In this document: one piece after another, positions 1-7,275 of the stretch | Numbering within the stretch: the stretch's first letter is position 1 | Layout of the letters: the number at the start of each line of letters is the position of its first letter | NCBI RefSeq assembly: GCF_900108485.1 | Contig: NZ_FNXF01000009.1 | Span: 1 to 64,000, forward strand | Direction of reading: 5' to 3' | DNA: 64,000 nucleotides | DNA from: Rheinheimera pacifica | Lineage (GTDB): Bacteria; Pseudomonadota; Gammaproteobacteria; Enterobacterales; Alteromonadaceae | Program-made: the position numbers and the translations under genes | Notes under the pieces: model-generated | The model's input: only the letters and a program-made list of their open reading frames with translations | Told to the model about the DNA's origin: nothing | Databases searched by the model: none

Positions 1-327
1 AAGTTCCATGTGGTGCGCATGGCCAACGATGCCCTAGAGAGAGTGCGCAAGGGCCTCAGAAAGGAGCTGAAACCATCCCAGAGCCGGACTCTCAAGGGAG
101 ACCGGAAAATCCTGCTGAAACGCGCTCACGAAGTCTCAGACCGGGAGCGCCTCATCATGGAGACCTGGACAGGCGCGTTCCCGCAACTGCTGGCCGCCTA
201 CACCACGAAGCACAAGAAGAAGGCACCGACTGCGAAGGTCTCTCCTTTCTACAAGAAAACCATCGGTTACGGACTGCCGGACTTCGCAGAGGAACTCAAC
301 TACGGAGTCGATCTATCAACCATCTGA
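1..327 (+). pseudogene. ISL3-family transposase, C-terminal fragment
   Basis: The frame is open from base 1, so the gene starts left of the window. The first ~60 residues (KFHVVRMANDALERVRKGLR and, further on, DRKILLKRAHE, then W-x3-FPQLLAAY) match the end of the DDE domain of ISL3 transposases as I know them, which cut and paste insertion sequences. Directly after LLAAY the protein departs from the usual 'KE-x-F-x-x-I' continuation and ends in a Lys-rich stretch and YGLPDFAEEL. That suggests an internal deletion or fusion rather than a complete transposase. No terminal inverted repeat was recognised. The neighbouring gene order (SEC-C gene, truncated acyltransferase) also looks rearranged. 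Family call fairly sure; inactivity is inferred. Confidence 0.65.
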
Positions 328-340
328 GGGTGGTATCAGA

Positions 341-366
341 TTGATGGGGTGAAGGTGCCCCATCAA
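341..366. repeat. Perfect 9-bp inverted repeat (hairpin) after the transposase fragment
   Basis: TTGATGGGG at 341-349 pairs perfectly with CCCCATCAA at 358-366 around an 8-base loop. There is no run of T after it, so it is not a classic intrinsic terminator on either strand. It sits 14 bp after the transposase stop and could be a remnant of an element end or a transcript-stabilising hairpin. Confidence 0.5.
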
Positions 367-405
367 CCATTAAATCCGTATACCCGAAACCATTAAGGGG
401 GCATT

Positions 406-1035
406 TTGACCAACTCAAACACCCCGCGAACCATCTCAAAGCAAGTCAATAGGTTAATATCAAAATTAAACCTGAAGGCACCACCGGTTTATGTAAAAGT
501 GCAGCCTGAATCAGGCGCGATAGTGAGCGAATGCTTTCCGAATGTAGAACGCAAAGTTCTCTCAAGTGGCGGGAAAATGCTTTGCGGGTGGCAGATTTGG
601 GAGTGGCCAAATGTCATGATAGAAGCAGAGTTTCATGCTATTTGGCAAAGCCCGGAAGGGGACTGGGTCGATATCACACCGAAGCAAGATGAAGAACAGA
701 CTATTTTGTTCGCTCACACTCCAAAGCGGCCATATGACGGCAAACGTGTTGACAATGTAAGACTCGCGTTACGTGATGACACCATCATTCATCACTTTAT
801 CCAAATATCTGAACTTATCAGCAAAGCTTTACAGGATGGCCGCGAATTCGAGTACGGTTTTATAACTGTACCTGAAGCAAAAATGAAACCACTTATGGAA
901 GCCAAAAGATTTCTATTGGGGGCGCTAAAAGCGGGGTATAGAGATCACGATACGTGTTGTTGCAAGAGTTCTATTAAATACAAGCGATGCTGCGGAAAGG
1001 AAATTCAGAAATATATTTCTGAATCAGTTAGATAA
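406..1035 (+). CDS. SEC-C motif-like hypothetical protein
   Basis: A 209-residue protein of unknown function. Start TTG at 406 is chosen because AAGGGGG lies about 5 bp upstream and no nearer ATG is better placed. The C-terminus (about residues 184-199) has Cys-Cys-Cys-Lys-Ser-Ser then Lys-Arg-Cys-Cys-Gly, which resembles the SEC-C zinc-binding motif (CxC-x-SG-x-KxCCG) with one spacing change. The central part (WQIWEWPNVMIEAEFHAIW) has no family I can name; similar proteins with SEC-C tails are usually uncharacterised accessory genes. AT-richer than the core genes, and wedged between a transposase remnant and a truncated gene, so probably acquired. Confidence 0.6.
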   Translation: MTNSNTPRTISKQVNRLISKLNLKAPPVYVKVQPESGAIVSECFPNVERKVLSSGGKMLCGWQIWEWPNVMIEAEFHAIWQSPEGDWVDITPKQDEEQTILFAHTPKRPYDGKRVDNVRLALRDDTIIHHFIQISELISKALQDGREFEYGFITVPEAKMKPLMEAKRFLLGALKAGYRDHDTCCCKSSIKYKRCCGKEIQKYISESVR

Positions 1036-1045
1036 TATACTTTTC

Positions 1046-1915
1046 ATGAGAAATTTCCAGAATCCCGGCAAACCCTCTATTCCCTTTACACCGGCAACAG
1101 GGCCCAGGCTTGGCCTGCTAAGTGCTGATCTTGCCGATAGCCTGTTGCCACTTATTTGTGCAGCAATAAAGCAGCGGTTGGACGCTAACGACTTTTGCAG
1201 TGCGCAATGGCTATATACCACCGCACCATTGCAACACAGCCTGACACAGCAGGGCTTTTTAGCGCGACATGATGTGCAGTTTTTATGGCAAAACAGCGGT
1301 TATAAGCAATTTGATGATTTTTTACAGCAGCTTAACGCCCGTAAGCGTAAGCAAATCCGCCAGGAGCGTAAGCAAACCAACGGTTTTAGCATCAAAACCC
1401 TGGATGGCAACGAGCTTAGCGCTGCACACTGGCAGGCGATTATCCGCTGTTATCAGGCTACCTATTTAAAGCGCTCCGGCCATCAGGGCTATATCAGCCC
1501 ACAAAGCTTTATTGCTTTGGCTGAAACTATGGCCGATAGCATAGTGGTATTTGCGGCCTTTACCGGCGCAGCAGAACAAGACATTATTGCCGCTGCTCTG
1601 TGTTTTAAAAGTGCTGATACCTTGTACGGCCGTTATTGGGGTACACTTATTGATGCTGAGCATCTGCATTTCGAACTGTGTTATTACCAGGGTATTGAGT
1701 ATTGCATCAGGCATGGCCTGCGCTATTATGACGCCGGCGCTCAGGGCGAGCATAAACTTAAGCGCGGCTTTGAACCGGTAATGCGTTATGGCAGTTACCG
1801 GTTTGCCGACACGCCGTTAAGCGGTGCTATAACAGCGTATTTTCAGCAGGAAACTGAACACCTTAAAGCCTATAGTGCGGCAGCGATGCAGGCTTTACCG
1901 TACAAAAAAATATAA
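1046..1915 (+). pseudogene. COG3146/DUF482 N-acyltransferase, 5'-truncated
   Basis: The protein from about residue 10 onward (SIPFTPATGPRLG, then RKRKQIRQERK, FELCYYQGIEYCI, GLRYYDAGAQGEHKLKRGFEP) matches the COG3146/DUF482 family of FemAB-like GNAT acyltransferases. Family members are usually about 370-390 residues and begin some 90-100 residues before the PFTPxTGPR motif; here that part is absent. The current start, ATG 1046, gives a foreign-looking lead (MRNFQNPG) and lies 10 bp after the SEC-C gene, so a rearrangement seems to have replaced the 5' end. The C-terminal catalytic half is intact in frame, so some expression is possible. Family call good; loss of function inferred. Confidence 0.7.
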
Positions 1916-2021
1916 CAGTCAGAGCATCAGCAGTTGCCTATACTGACATCAGCGACGTTGTTGCACGTATGGCAACAGTTGATAATGATTTGCCCATGTT
2001 ACTGCAAAATATAAGGTGGTT

Positions 2022-2912
2022 ATGACATACACTTCCTTAGCAGCTTTATTTGTACTTACTATAGCTGCTATGCCACACAGCTTCGCTAAACCTTTATGGC
2101 TTACCGATATGGATCAAAGTGCTCTGGTGTACAAGAATGTGCCCGGCATTGATATTAACGCCGCCACGCGGCAGCTGTTGCTGGAACATATGTCCGGGCA
2201 TCAGGACAGTATCACTATTGTTAATAACGAACGTGCCTTTCAGATGCTAAAAGCAAACACTTTGGCTTGCACCGGTAATAAAGTGCGCAATAGCGAGCGT
2301 GAGAGCTTTGCCTACTTCAGTGATGTACCGCAGCTGATTTTCCCCGGCATGCGTTTATATATGTTAAAAGCTACCGCAGAAACTGCCGGTATAGCAGGGC
2401 TGCAACATGATAAACGCCATTCTTTTGCCGAGATCAGCACCAGACTACCGCGCAGCCGTATCGGGGTAGTGGGAGGGCGTAATTATGGCGAGCCGTTGCA
2501 AGCCATTTTTGATCAACTGGCGGGCCGCAACCGCATTTATACCCGCACCGGCAATGATATGAGTGCGGCGGCTATGTTGGACATGCTGGCAAACGGCAGA
2601 GTAGAGCTGGTAGTGGAATACCCCAACGTGGTTCAGCACTACAGCGAAGCGCTGAACCATGCCGTAGAACTGGTTAGCGTAGAGATTAGCGAAGCGGCTG
2701 AGTACACTGGCGGCTACATTATGTGCAGTAAAAATGAGCAAGGTAAAATGCTGGTACAGGCATACAGTAATGCTATTCGACTGGCCAGCAAGGATAAACG
2801 CTACCTGCAGGCGCATTTACGCTGGTTTGATGTCAGTTCACATCACAAGGTTACCGCCTTGTACAACAAGGTGTATAACACCACGTTTGAACACGAGGCT
2901 TTTAACCCGTAG
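2022..2912 (+). CDS. Periplasmic substrate-binding-like protein (SBP family 3 type)
   Basis: A 296-residue secreted protein. Start ATG 2022 is preferred over GTG 2016 because AAGG lies at 2013-2016, 5 bp upstream. An N-terminal signal peptide (hydrophobic stretch ending near HSFA-KPLW) is clear. The rest looks like the two-lobed binding fold of family 3 solute-binding/TIGR02285-like proteins (SRIGVVGGRNYGEPLQAIF, then AAAMLDMLANGRVELVVEYP). No transport permease is adjacent, as is common for these orphan proteins in Alteromonadales, so the ligand is unknown. It ends tail-to-tail with the methyltransferase gene, overlapping it by 11 bp. Confidence 0.65.
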   Translation: MTYTSLAALFVLTIAAMPHSFAKPLWLTDMDQSALVYKNVPGIDINAATRQLLLEHMSGHQDSITIVNNERAFQMLKANTLACTGNKVRNSERESFAYFSDVPQLIFPGMRLYMLKATAETAGIAGLQHDKRHSFAEISTRLPRSRIGVVGGRNYGEPLQAIFDQLAGRNRIYTRTGNDMSAAAMLDMLANGRVELVVEYPNVVQHYSEALNHAVELVSVEISEAAEYTGGYIMCSKNEQGKMLVQAYSNAIRLASKDKRYLQAHLRWFDVSSHHKVTALYNKVYNTTFEHEAFNP

Positions 2913-3507
2913 CACGTAAAAACTGCAGCAAACGGTTATTCGCCGGCATACTGTGGTCGTGCTGTAGGGTAAAACCGGCGGCATCGGCCAAAGCAACAAC
3001 TGCAGCAATATCCCGAATACCCATCGCCGGGTCGCGGCTTTTAAGCGACAGATCAAAGGCTCTGTTGCTATCGCTGGTAAAGCTGTCGTTATAGTTAAAA
3101 GGGCCATAAATACAAAGCGTTGCCTGCTGCGTTGTTAAACCGGTTAAGCGGCTGAAAAACAGCTCTACCACTGGCCACGGCATAATATGCAGTGTATTGG
3201 CGCTAAACACTGCATCAAACTGCTGCTCAGGCAATGCATCAGCACTGATATCCAGTTGCAACGGCAAGGGCAGGTTAGGCAAGGCTGCCCGGCGCAGCCT
3301 TTCAGTTAAATCGCTCAGATACACCGCCTGATCCGACGCCTGCCAGCGTAAATGCGGCAAAGCAGCAGCAAAATGCACCGCATGCTGGCCGGTACCACTG
3401 CCGACTTCCAGCACCTTACTGCAATTGGCAAACGCCTGCTGCAACACAGCTAAAATCGGCGCTTTGTTGTTTTCGCAAGCCTGGGAGAAGGGCAGATCGC
3501 TTTGCAT
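2902..3507 (-). CDS. DUF938 SAM-dependent methyltransferase
   Basis: About 201 residues. The class I methyltransferase motif I is present (KVLEVGSGTGQHAVHFA), followed by QASDQA and the family-typical FSANTLHIMPW and LCIYGPFNYN. The whole matches DUF938 proteins, whose substrate is not established. The ATG at 3507 is chosen; a GTG at 3519 is in frame but has no ribosome site, while AAGG lies about 10 bp before the ATG. The stop overlaps the convergent binding-protein gene by 11 bp. Probably monocistronic. Confidence 0.8.
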   Translation of the reverse strand: MQSDLPFSQACENNKAPILAVLQQAFANCSKVLEVGSGTGQHAVHFAAALPHLRWQASDQAVYLSDLTERLRRAALPNLPLPLQLDISADALPEQQFDAVFSANTLHIMPWPVVELFFSRLTGLTTQQATLCIYGPFNYNDSFTSDSNRAFDLSLKSRDPAMGIRDIAAVVALADAAGFTLQHDHSMPANNRLLQFLRATG

Positions 3508-3523
3508 TAATTTGGTCACCTTG

Positions 3524-4156
3524 TCAGAAATTCAGTGCAACGCCGGTGCCCAGTAAAGATGCATCACTGTCGAACTGATAGTTAATGTATAAATCGATCA
3601 TTGGCGTAACGCGATAACGCGCCGAGATATCACCAAAAGTACTGCTGTCACTGCCTGAGCTGTCGTTATAACGTAGTGCTGCTGACAGTTCCAGATTCTG
3701 GATTACAAGATAACGAAAACCAGCACTGGCCTGAAAACCGTTGAACGTTCGTTTTTCAAAACCAACTACTTCCATTTCTGAACGTACATAGCCAGCTTCA
3801 ATAAAGGAATCAATGTTCTTAGCCACTGCCTGGCGCAGGCCCAAACCTACAACTAATTCAGATGCTTCCAGCTCAATATCAGCAACGCCAACATCACCTG
3901 ATACGTCATAGTAAGAAGCATGCAGGTACAAGTTATCAGACAGTAAATAACGGGCGTTTAGCTGATAACCATCAAGATCAATGTCGTCAGGGCCAATATT
4001 TTTAATCGTTGCTTTGGCATAACCAGCACCTACGTAATTCCAGTTAATATCAGACTTAGCAGCCTGTTTCCAGCCAGTGTTTGGCGTATTGGCTTGTGCA
4101 GTAAAAGCAGAGCAGCCTAAAGCGGTCAGAGCCAGGCCAGCGATAATTGACTTCAT
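3524..4156 (-). CDS. Outer-membrane beta-barrel protein
   Basis: A 210-residue exported protein. The ATG at 4156 follows AGAGG by 4-5 bp and begins a textbook signal peptide (MKSIIAGLALTALGCSAFTAQA). After it come alternating polar/aromatic strands (YVGAGYAKATI, YQLNARYLLSDNLYLHASYY, GFQASAGFRYLVIQNLELSAALRY) and a C-terminus ending in Phe (VALNF), as expected for a small 8-10 strand barrel of the OmpA/OmpW-like type that assembles through BamA. No ligand can be named. Lies 16 bp upstream of the DUF938 gene on the same strand, so the two may be co-transcribed. Confidence 0.75.
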   Translation of the reverse strand: MKSIIAGLALTALGCSAFTAQANTPNTGWKQAAKSDINWNYVGAGYAKATIKNIGPDDIDLDGYQLNARYLLSDNLYLHASYYDVSGDVGVADIELEASELVVGLGLRQAVAKNIDSFIEAGYVRSEMEVVGFEKRTFNGFQASAGFRYLVIQNLELSAALRYNDSSGSDSSTFGDISARYRVTPMIDLYINYQFDSDASLLGTGVALNF

Positions 4157-4302
4157 AAAACCTCTGTTGTGATCTAAGGGAAATAAACGCAAACAGAGTA
4201 GCATCTTTGCAGCAAATAAGTGAAATTATTCAATAAAGTATTGTAGTATCAACGTTATGCCGCAAACTGGACGAATGTGCTGCAGTTGATAAAGGAAAAG
4301 TG

Positions 4303-4377
4303 ATGAATAACGCACAACAAGATCTGTTTTTAAGTACGCTGAAGCAGCAATTTGCTGATATTTTTACTACTAACTAG
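4303..4377 (+). other. 24-residue ORF; possible gene-start remnant in a 324-bp gap
   Basis: The gap 4157-4480 has no convincing gene. It holds one short ORF, MNNAQQDLFLSTLKQQFADI and four more residues, preceded by AAAGGAAAAG, a good ribosome site 5-7 bp from its ATG. It stops just before the AT-rich accessory block. It reads like the first residues of a normal protein cut off by an insertion, but it could be a leader peptide or chance. Confidence 0.3.
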
Positions 4378-4413
4378 AAAGTGAGGGCAGCCTATTAGCT
4401 GTCACTTAATTGC

Positions 4414-4427
4414 CAATTCAACATAAT
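4414..4427. other. Partial dif-like XerD half-site
   Basis: CAATTCAACATAAT matches CAATTTAACATAAT, the XerD-arm side of the dif site at 6765-6778, in 13 of 14 positions and the same orientation. No XerC arm follows. It bounds the accessory block 4.4-6.75 kb on the left, so it may be the scar of an older XerCD insertion; chance is not excluded. Confidence 0.35.
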
Positions 4428-4480
4428 GGAAGAGAGGAAACGGGCGAAAACCTGTTTTTAGTCAATGATATAACATTTGA

Positions 4481-5374
4481 CTAAGTTTCTAGAGGGGTAG
4501 CAAAGCTAAATGTTCCCTCTAAGTGTAATTCTGACGCTAATTCTACTTTGCAGTTGCTTTCAAAAAATTCACCTTCCTCATCCCATATATCTTTCATTAC
4601 AAAGTAATCTCCTGAATGGAATCCGTGATTGAAATGCAAGAGTATAGTTTGAATGTAAATAGCTCCAGCTCTGCAGGCATGAATTAGCAGCCATAGTAAA
4701 TTTGTCTTAACATCTTCTCTCCCCAAATACTCTGGATTGTCTATTATTGGGAAAATACCATGAGAAACATGATTACGAAGAACTCTGATTTCATCTAATG
4801 CAAAACTGTTATCGCCTTCAGCAATATTGTTGGTGCGAACGACTTTCAACGAAAAGTCATTGGTATATTTTTGGAAACGATGATGGAAGTTCTTCATTAT
4901 ATGGAAAAAATTGACTGGTAAAGATTCTTTAGGAATCTGATTGATTACGACTATAGCTCTCATACTGGACTCTTTAAATCTTTTATTGTCAGGGGTATTA
5001 ATTACAGAATCCAAAGCCAAATACTTATTATCGATAAAGCGGTAAGCTTCCTCCATTGCATTTGTGACATACATAAATCTGGTTAAGGCTGTAGAATACT
5101 CTGTAAAGTGCTCGTCATCAGAGGCTTCTTCGTCTATATCAGAAGGGCAATACATATCTGACATTTCATCCCTAAATCGCCACCATTCCATATCAACTTT
5201 TTTCAAATGACAAGCTAACTTGAGCCAATCGCCAATTACTGATGTATTAACTATTCTCGTATATCCGTTTTTAGTAAATTTTGCTGTGTTACCCAAGTAC
5301 CTGCATAGTTCAGAAAGTTCGAAGAGATGCGACTGTAGATCTCTGTTTTTACTGCAGATAGGGCACTTTGTCAT
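4481..5374 (-). CDS. Hypothetical protein with N-terminal Cys cluster and HEPN-like motif
   Basis: A 297-residue protein I do not recognise. Start ATG 5374 has AAGGAG 7 bp upstream. The N-terminus carries CPIC-x8-H, a possible zinc knuckle. Near residue 200 is LRNHVSHGIFP, which fits the R-x4-H signature of HEPN domains, many of which are RNases in toxin-antitoxin, abortive-infection and other defence systems; the surrounding helices (DEIRVLRNHVSHG, LLWLLIHACRAGAIYIQTILL) are also HEPN-like. The coding sequence is clearly AT-richer than the core genes, which suggests transfer. No antitoxin gene is obvious, but the small ORF at 5430-5705 lies 55 bp upstream on the same strand. Gene call strong, function speculative. 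Confidence 0.6.
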   Translation of the reverse strand: MTKCPICSKNRDLQSHLFELSELCRYLGNTAKFTKNGYTRIVNTSVIGDWLKLACHLKKVDMEWWRFRDEMSDMYCPSDIDEEASDDEHFTEYSTALTRFMYVTNAMEEAYRFIDNKYLALDSVINTPDNKRFKESSMRAIVVINQIPKESLPVNFFHIMKNFHHRFQKYTNDFSLKVVRTNNIAEGDNSFALDEIRVLRNHVSHGIFPIIDNPEYLGREDVKTNLLWLLIHACRAGAIYIQTILLHFNHGFHSGDYFVMKDIWDEEGEFFESNCKVELASELHLEGTFSFATPLET

Positions 5375-5429
5375 AGTTAACTCCTTGTAAAATTAGTAAT
5401 CCATATTATCCGAAATTTAAGAAATTTAT

Positions 5430-5705
5430 TCATTCGGCTGAATAAAGTTCATTTACCAATCTATTCATATAATCCGCTGTATGCAATAGCATTTTGTATT
5501 TAGTACCACTGGTGATGTCTTTGAGCCTGTCCCTTGTAGCTTTGAGCTGCTTTACTGACTGTTCTGCTGTCCACTTATAGCGCCATATCATAGCAACGTC
5601 ACCGACCGTACAACTGCCGTGTGGTGTAGGCATTATGTCGTCTTTGTCTGTAGTGCCCGAGGCGTTCGTTAGTGGTAAGAATGGGTGAGGGTAGTTAACC
5701 GCCAT
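5430..5705 (-). CDS. Small hypothetical protein
   Basis: A 91-residue ORF with no recognisable family. The likely start is ATG 5705, though no good ribosome site precedes it; ATG codons at residues 25 and 39 are alternatives. The C-terminal half is charged and probably helical (EQSVKQLKATRDRLKDI, ADYMNRLVNELYSAE). It lies 55 bp upstream of the HEPN-like gene on the same strand and diverges from the gene at 5803, so it could be the first gene of a two-gene unit. Coding status itself is uncertain. Confidence 0.4.
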   Translation of the reverse strand: MAVNYPHPFLPLTNASGTTDKDDIMPTPHGSCTVGDVAMIWRYKWTAEQSVKQLKATRDRLKDITSGTKYKMLLHTADYMNRLVNELYSAE

Positions 5706-5802
5706 TAATGCTTAAAATATGTTAAATACTTGCGCTTTTAGCTGACTGCGAGGTATGTTCTACGCGAATTCACAACAACTCACAAGCTACAAGGATACGC
5801 TA

Positions 5803-6732
5803 ATGTCTACTTTACTGGTGGTGATTCAGTTTTTAATTGATTTGATAAACTCAGGTTTTCAGCTATTTAAGAACTTGAAATTATTACCTTTTAATAAGCG
5901 AAAAGACGTTAGTCGCGATACCTTAAACACCATTCCGGAACGTTTTATTTATCTGTTCGAGTGTCATGGTGTACACCGCAACCAGATACCGGCTTTTTTC
6001 GGCCATGGTATAACACTGCATGCAATGACAGATCTGGCCGAACTGAGTAAACAGCTTACACCGGAAATCTTGCAGCAAGCATCAAGCTTATTCGGTGTAA
6101 GGCAGGACTGGCTGGAATGCGTAAGCGACAAGATTTATAACGTACCAGACTTTTATAAACACCCGGAAAAATTTGACCAGTACATAACTGAGCTTAAGCA
6201 AACAACCAATGAGTTGTGGTGCTATGTGCTTAGAACACATGAGTCTACGCACGCAGATGACAATTCAGATGGAGCATTTCTGTTTGTAGAGACGATAGGC
6301 GTGATTAATAACCGTGAAATCGTCAGATATTGTCCGGTAGGCCATTTATGCATTGGTTACTGGAAAAGCCGTGCAGATTTTGCGGCAAACTGTGGCTTGC
6401 TGATTAAGTCTGGTATTCAGCAAGTTGGTAAGTACGCAAATAAAGACTGGCTGAATCTGTTTAACAGCGGAACGGTTATTCCTGAATATGATTATCAGGA
6501 TGGCAGCGTAGCTTTGGCGTCTTCTGCAGTTTGGCACATAGACGAGTTTTTTGAACGGCCGGAGCATTTTTTAAAAGGCGTGGATGCAGAAGCGAATAAC
6601 TTTGGGTTGCATAGCGCAGTTGAGCGCTGGTTGCGATGGAGTGAAAAGGGTTACTTTGATGTATTTGGTGATGGTAGCCATCCGAGGTGTCGAAAACAGT
6701 TTGAGAGAAAGCTGGAGGAGTTACTGCGGTAG
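5803..6732 (+). CDS. Hypothetical protein, dif-proximal, possible N-terminal HTH
   Basis: A 309-residue protein ending 35 bp before dif. ATG 5803 is chosen because AAGGA lies 7 bp upstream; an in-frame ATG at 5755 lacks one. Residues 1-28 are hydrophobic (STLLVVIQFLIDLINSGFQLF), perhaps a membrane anchor. The next ~70 residues, ending in LFGVRQDWLECVSDKIY, resemble a divergent lambda-repressor-type HTH, in which 'A-LFGV-x-x-x-WL' is a common ending. The C-terminal 180 residues (FLFVETIGVINNREIV, AVERWLRWSEKGYFDVFG) match nothing I know. It may be a resident gene of the dif region or cargo of an earlier dif-integrated element. Confidence 0.6.
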   Translation: MSTLLVVIQFLIDLINSGFQLFKNLKLLPFNKRKDVSRDTLNTIPERFIYLFECHGVHRNQIPAFFGHGITLHAMTDLAELSKQLTPEILQQASSLFGVRQDWLECVSDKIYNVPDFYKHPEKFDQYITELKQTTNELWCYVLRTHESTHADDNSDGAFLFVETIGVINNREIVRYCPVGHLCIGYWKSRADFAANCGLLIKSGIQQVGKYANKDWLNLFNSGTVIPEYDYQDGSVALASSAVWHIDEFFERPEHFLKGVDAEANNFGLHSAVERWLRWSEKGYFDVFGDGSHPRCRKQFERKLEELLR

Positions 6733-6766
6733 TTTGCTTAAAACAGCCTTATTATAATAATTATCA

Positions 6767-6794
6767 ATTTAACATAATATACATTATGGGATAT
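6767..6794 (-). other. dif: dif site (XerCD chromosome-dimer resolution); left prophage attachment site
   Basis: Read on the minus strand, the XerD arm (TTATGTTAAAT) and 6-bp centre (TGTATA) are identical to E. coli dif, and the XerC arm shares its inner half (…CATAA) before diverging. On the plus strand this is ATTTAACATAA, TATACA, TTATGGGATAT. XerC and XerD resolve chromosome dimers here, guided by FtsK, so this marks the replication terminus. The prophage repressor stop codon begins 6 bp to the right. Confidence 0.92.
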
Positions 6795-6800
6795 AGACAA

Positions 6801-7154
6801 CTAGGCAAAAACAGCCTTGTTATTGCCGTTAGATTCCAAACCGCCAAAAACAACAGTTACAGCCAGTATCGCGGCTAAGACTGACTTATTCAGCTTTTTT
6901 GCCAGATTGTGCCATGCGCTTTTAGCTTCCTCTGATTTTGCTGTTTCTTCTGCTAACTGCACCAGAACCCATTCAGTATTCAAATTGCACTCACTCGCAA
7001 TGAACAGCGCCTGTTCCTCGGTTAAGTGCCTTTTGCCTGATTTAACTTCAGACACAATGCTTTTGGTGCACTTAGGCAGCACAGCTAGCACCTCAGAATC
7101 TTTTGTTAATCCCTTTGCGTTTTTCAGCTCGCAAATTAATTCGTAGCTAAACAT
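6801..7154 (-). CDS. DUF3693 phage repressor-like protein
   Basis: A 117-residue protein. ATG 7154 is chosen because AGAGGC precedes it by 4 bp; the in-frame start at 7178 would place the N-terminus inside an operator. It has a predicted helix-turn-helix (LTKDSEVLAVLP, CTKSIVSEVKSGKRHLTEEQ) followed by ALFIASECNLNTEWVLVQL, the pattern of DUF3693 proteins found in Vibrio and other filamentous phages. The C-terminus has a hydrophobic segment (SVLAAILAVTVVFGGL), so it may touch the membrane. It is transcribed leftward, away from the structural operon, with paired operators between, as expected for the lysogeny repressor. Role inferred from position and family. Confidence 0.75.
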   Translation of the reverse strand: MFSYELICELKNAKGLTKDSEVLAVLPKCTKSIVSEVKSGKRHLTEEQALFIASECNLNTEWVLVQLAEETAKSEEAKSAWHNLAKKLNKSVLAAILAVTVVFGGLESNGNNKAVFA

Positions 7155-7164
7155 AAAGCCTCTC

Positions 7165-7217
7165 TTGACAGTTCGCATGTTTGCGAATTAATATTCCTTT
7201 GTTCGCAAGTTTGCTGA
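7165..7217 (+). promoter_or_regulatory. Prophage early promoter with two repressor operator candidates
   Basis: TTGACA at 7165-7170 and TAATAT at 7189-7194, 18 bp apart, make a strong sigma-70 promoter for the rightward operon. Two related 16-mers, TTCGCATGTTTGCGAA (7172-7187, near-palindromic) and TTCGCAAGTTTGCTGA (7202-7217), start exactly 30 bp apart, about three helical turns. The first fills the promoter spacer, so a bound repressor would block polymerase. The DUF3693 protein is the likely binder. Confidence 0.7.
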
Positions 7218-7275
7218 CTTATTAGTGAACCTGCACTTAACCAAATTCGAAGTAGTATAACCAAGGGCTGGCGCT

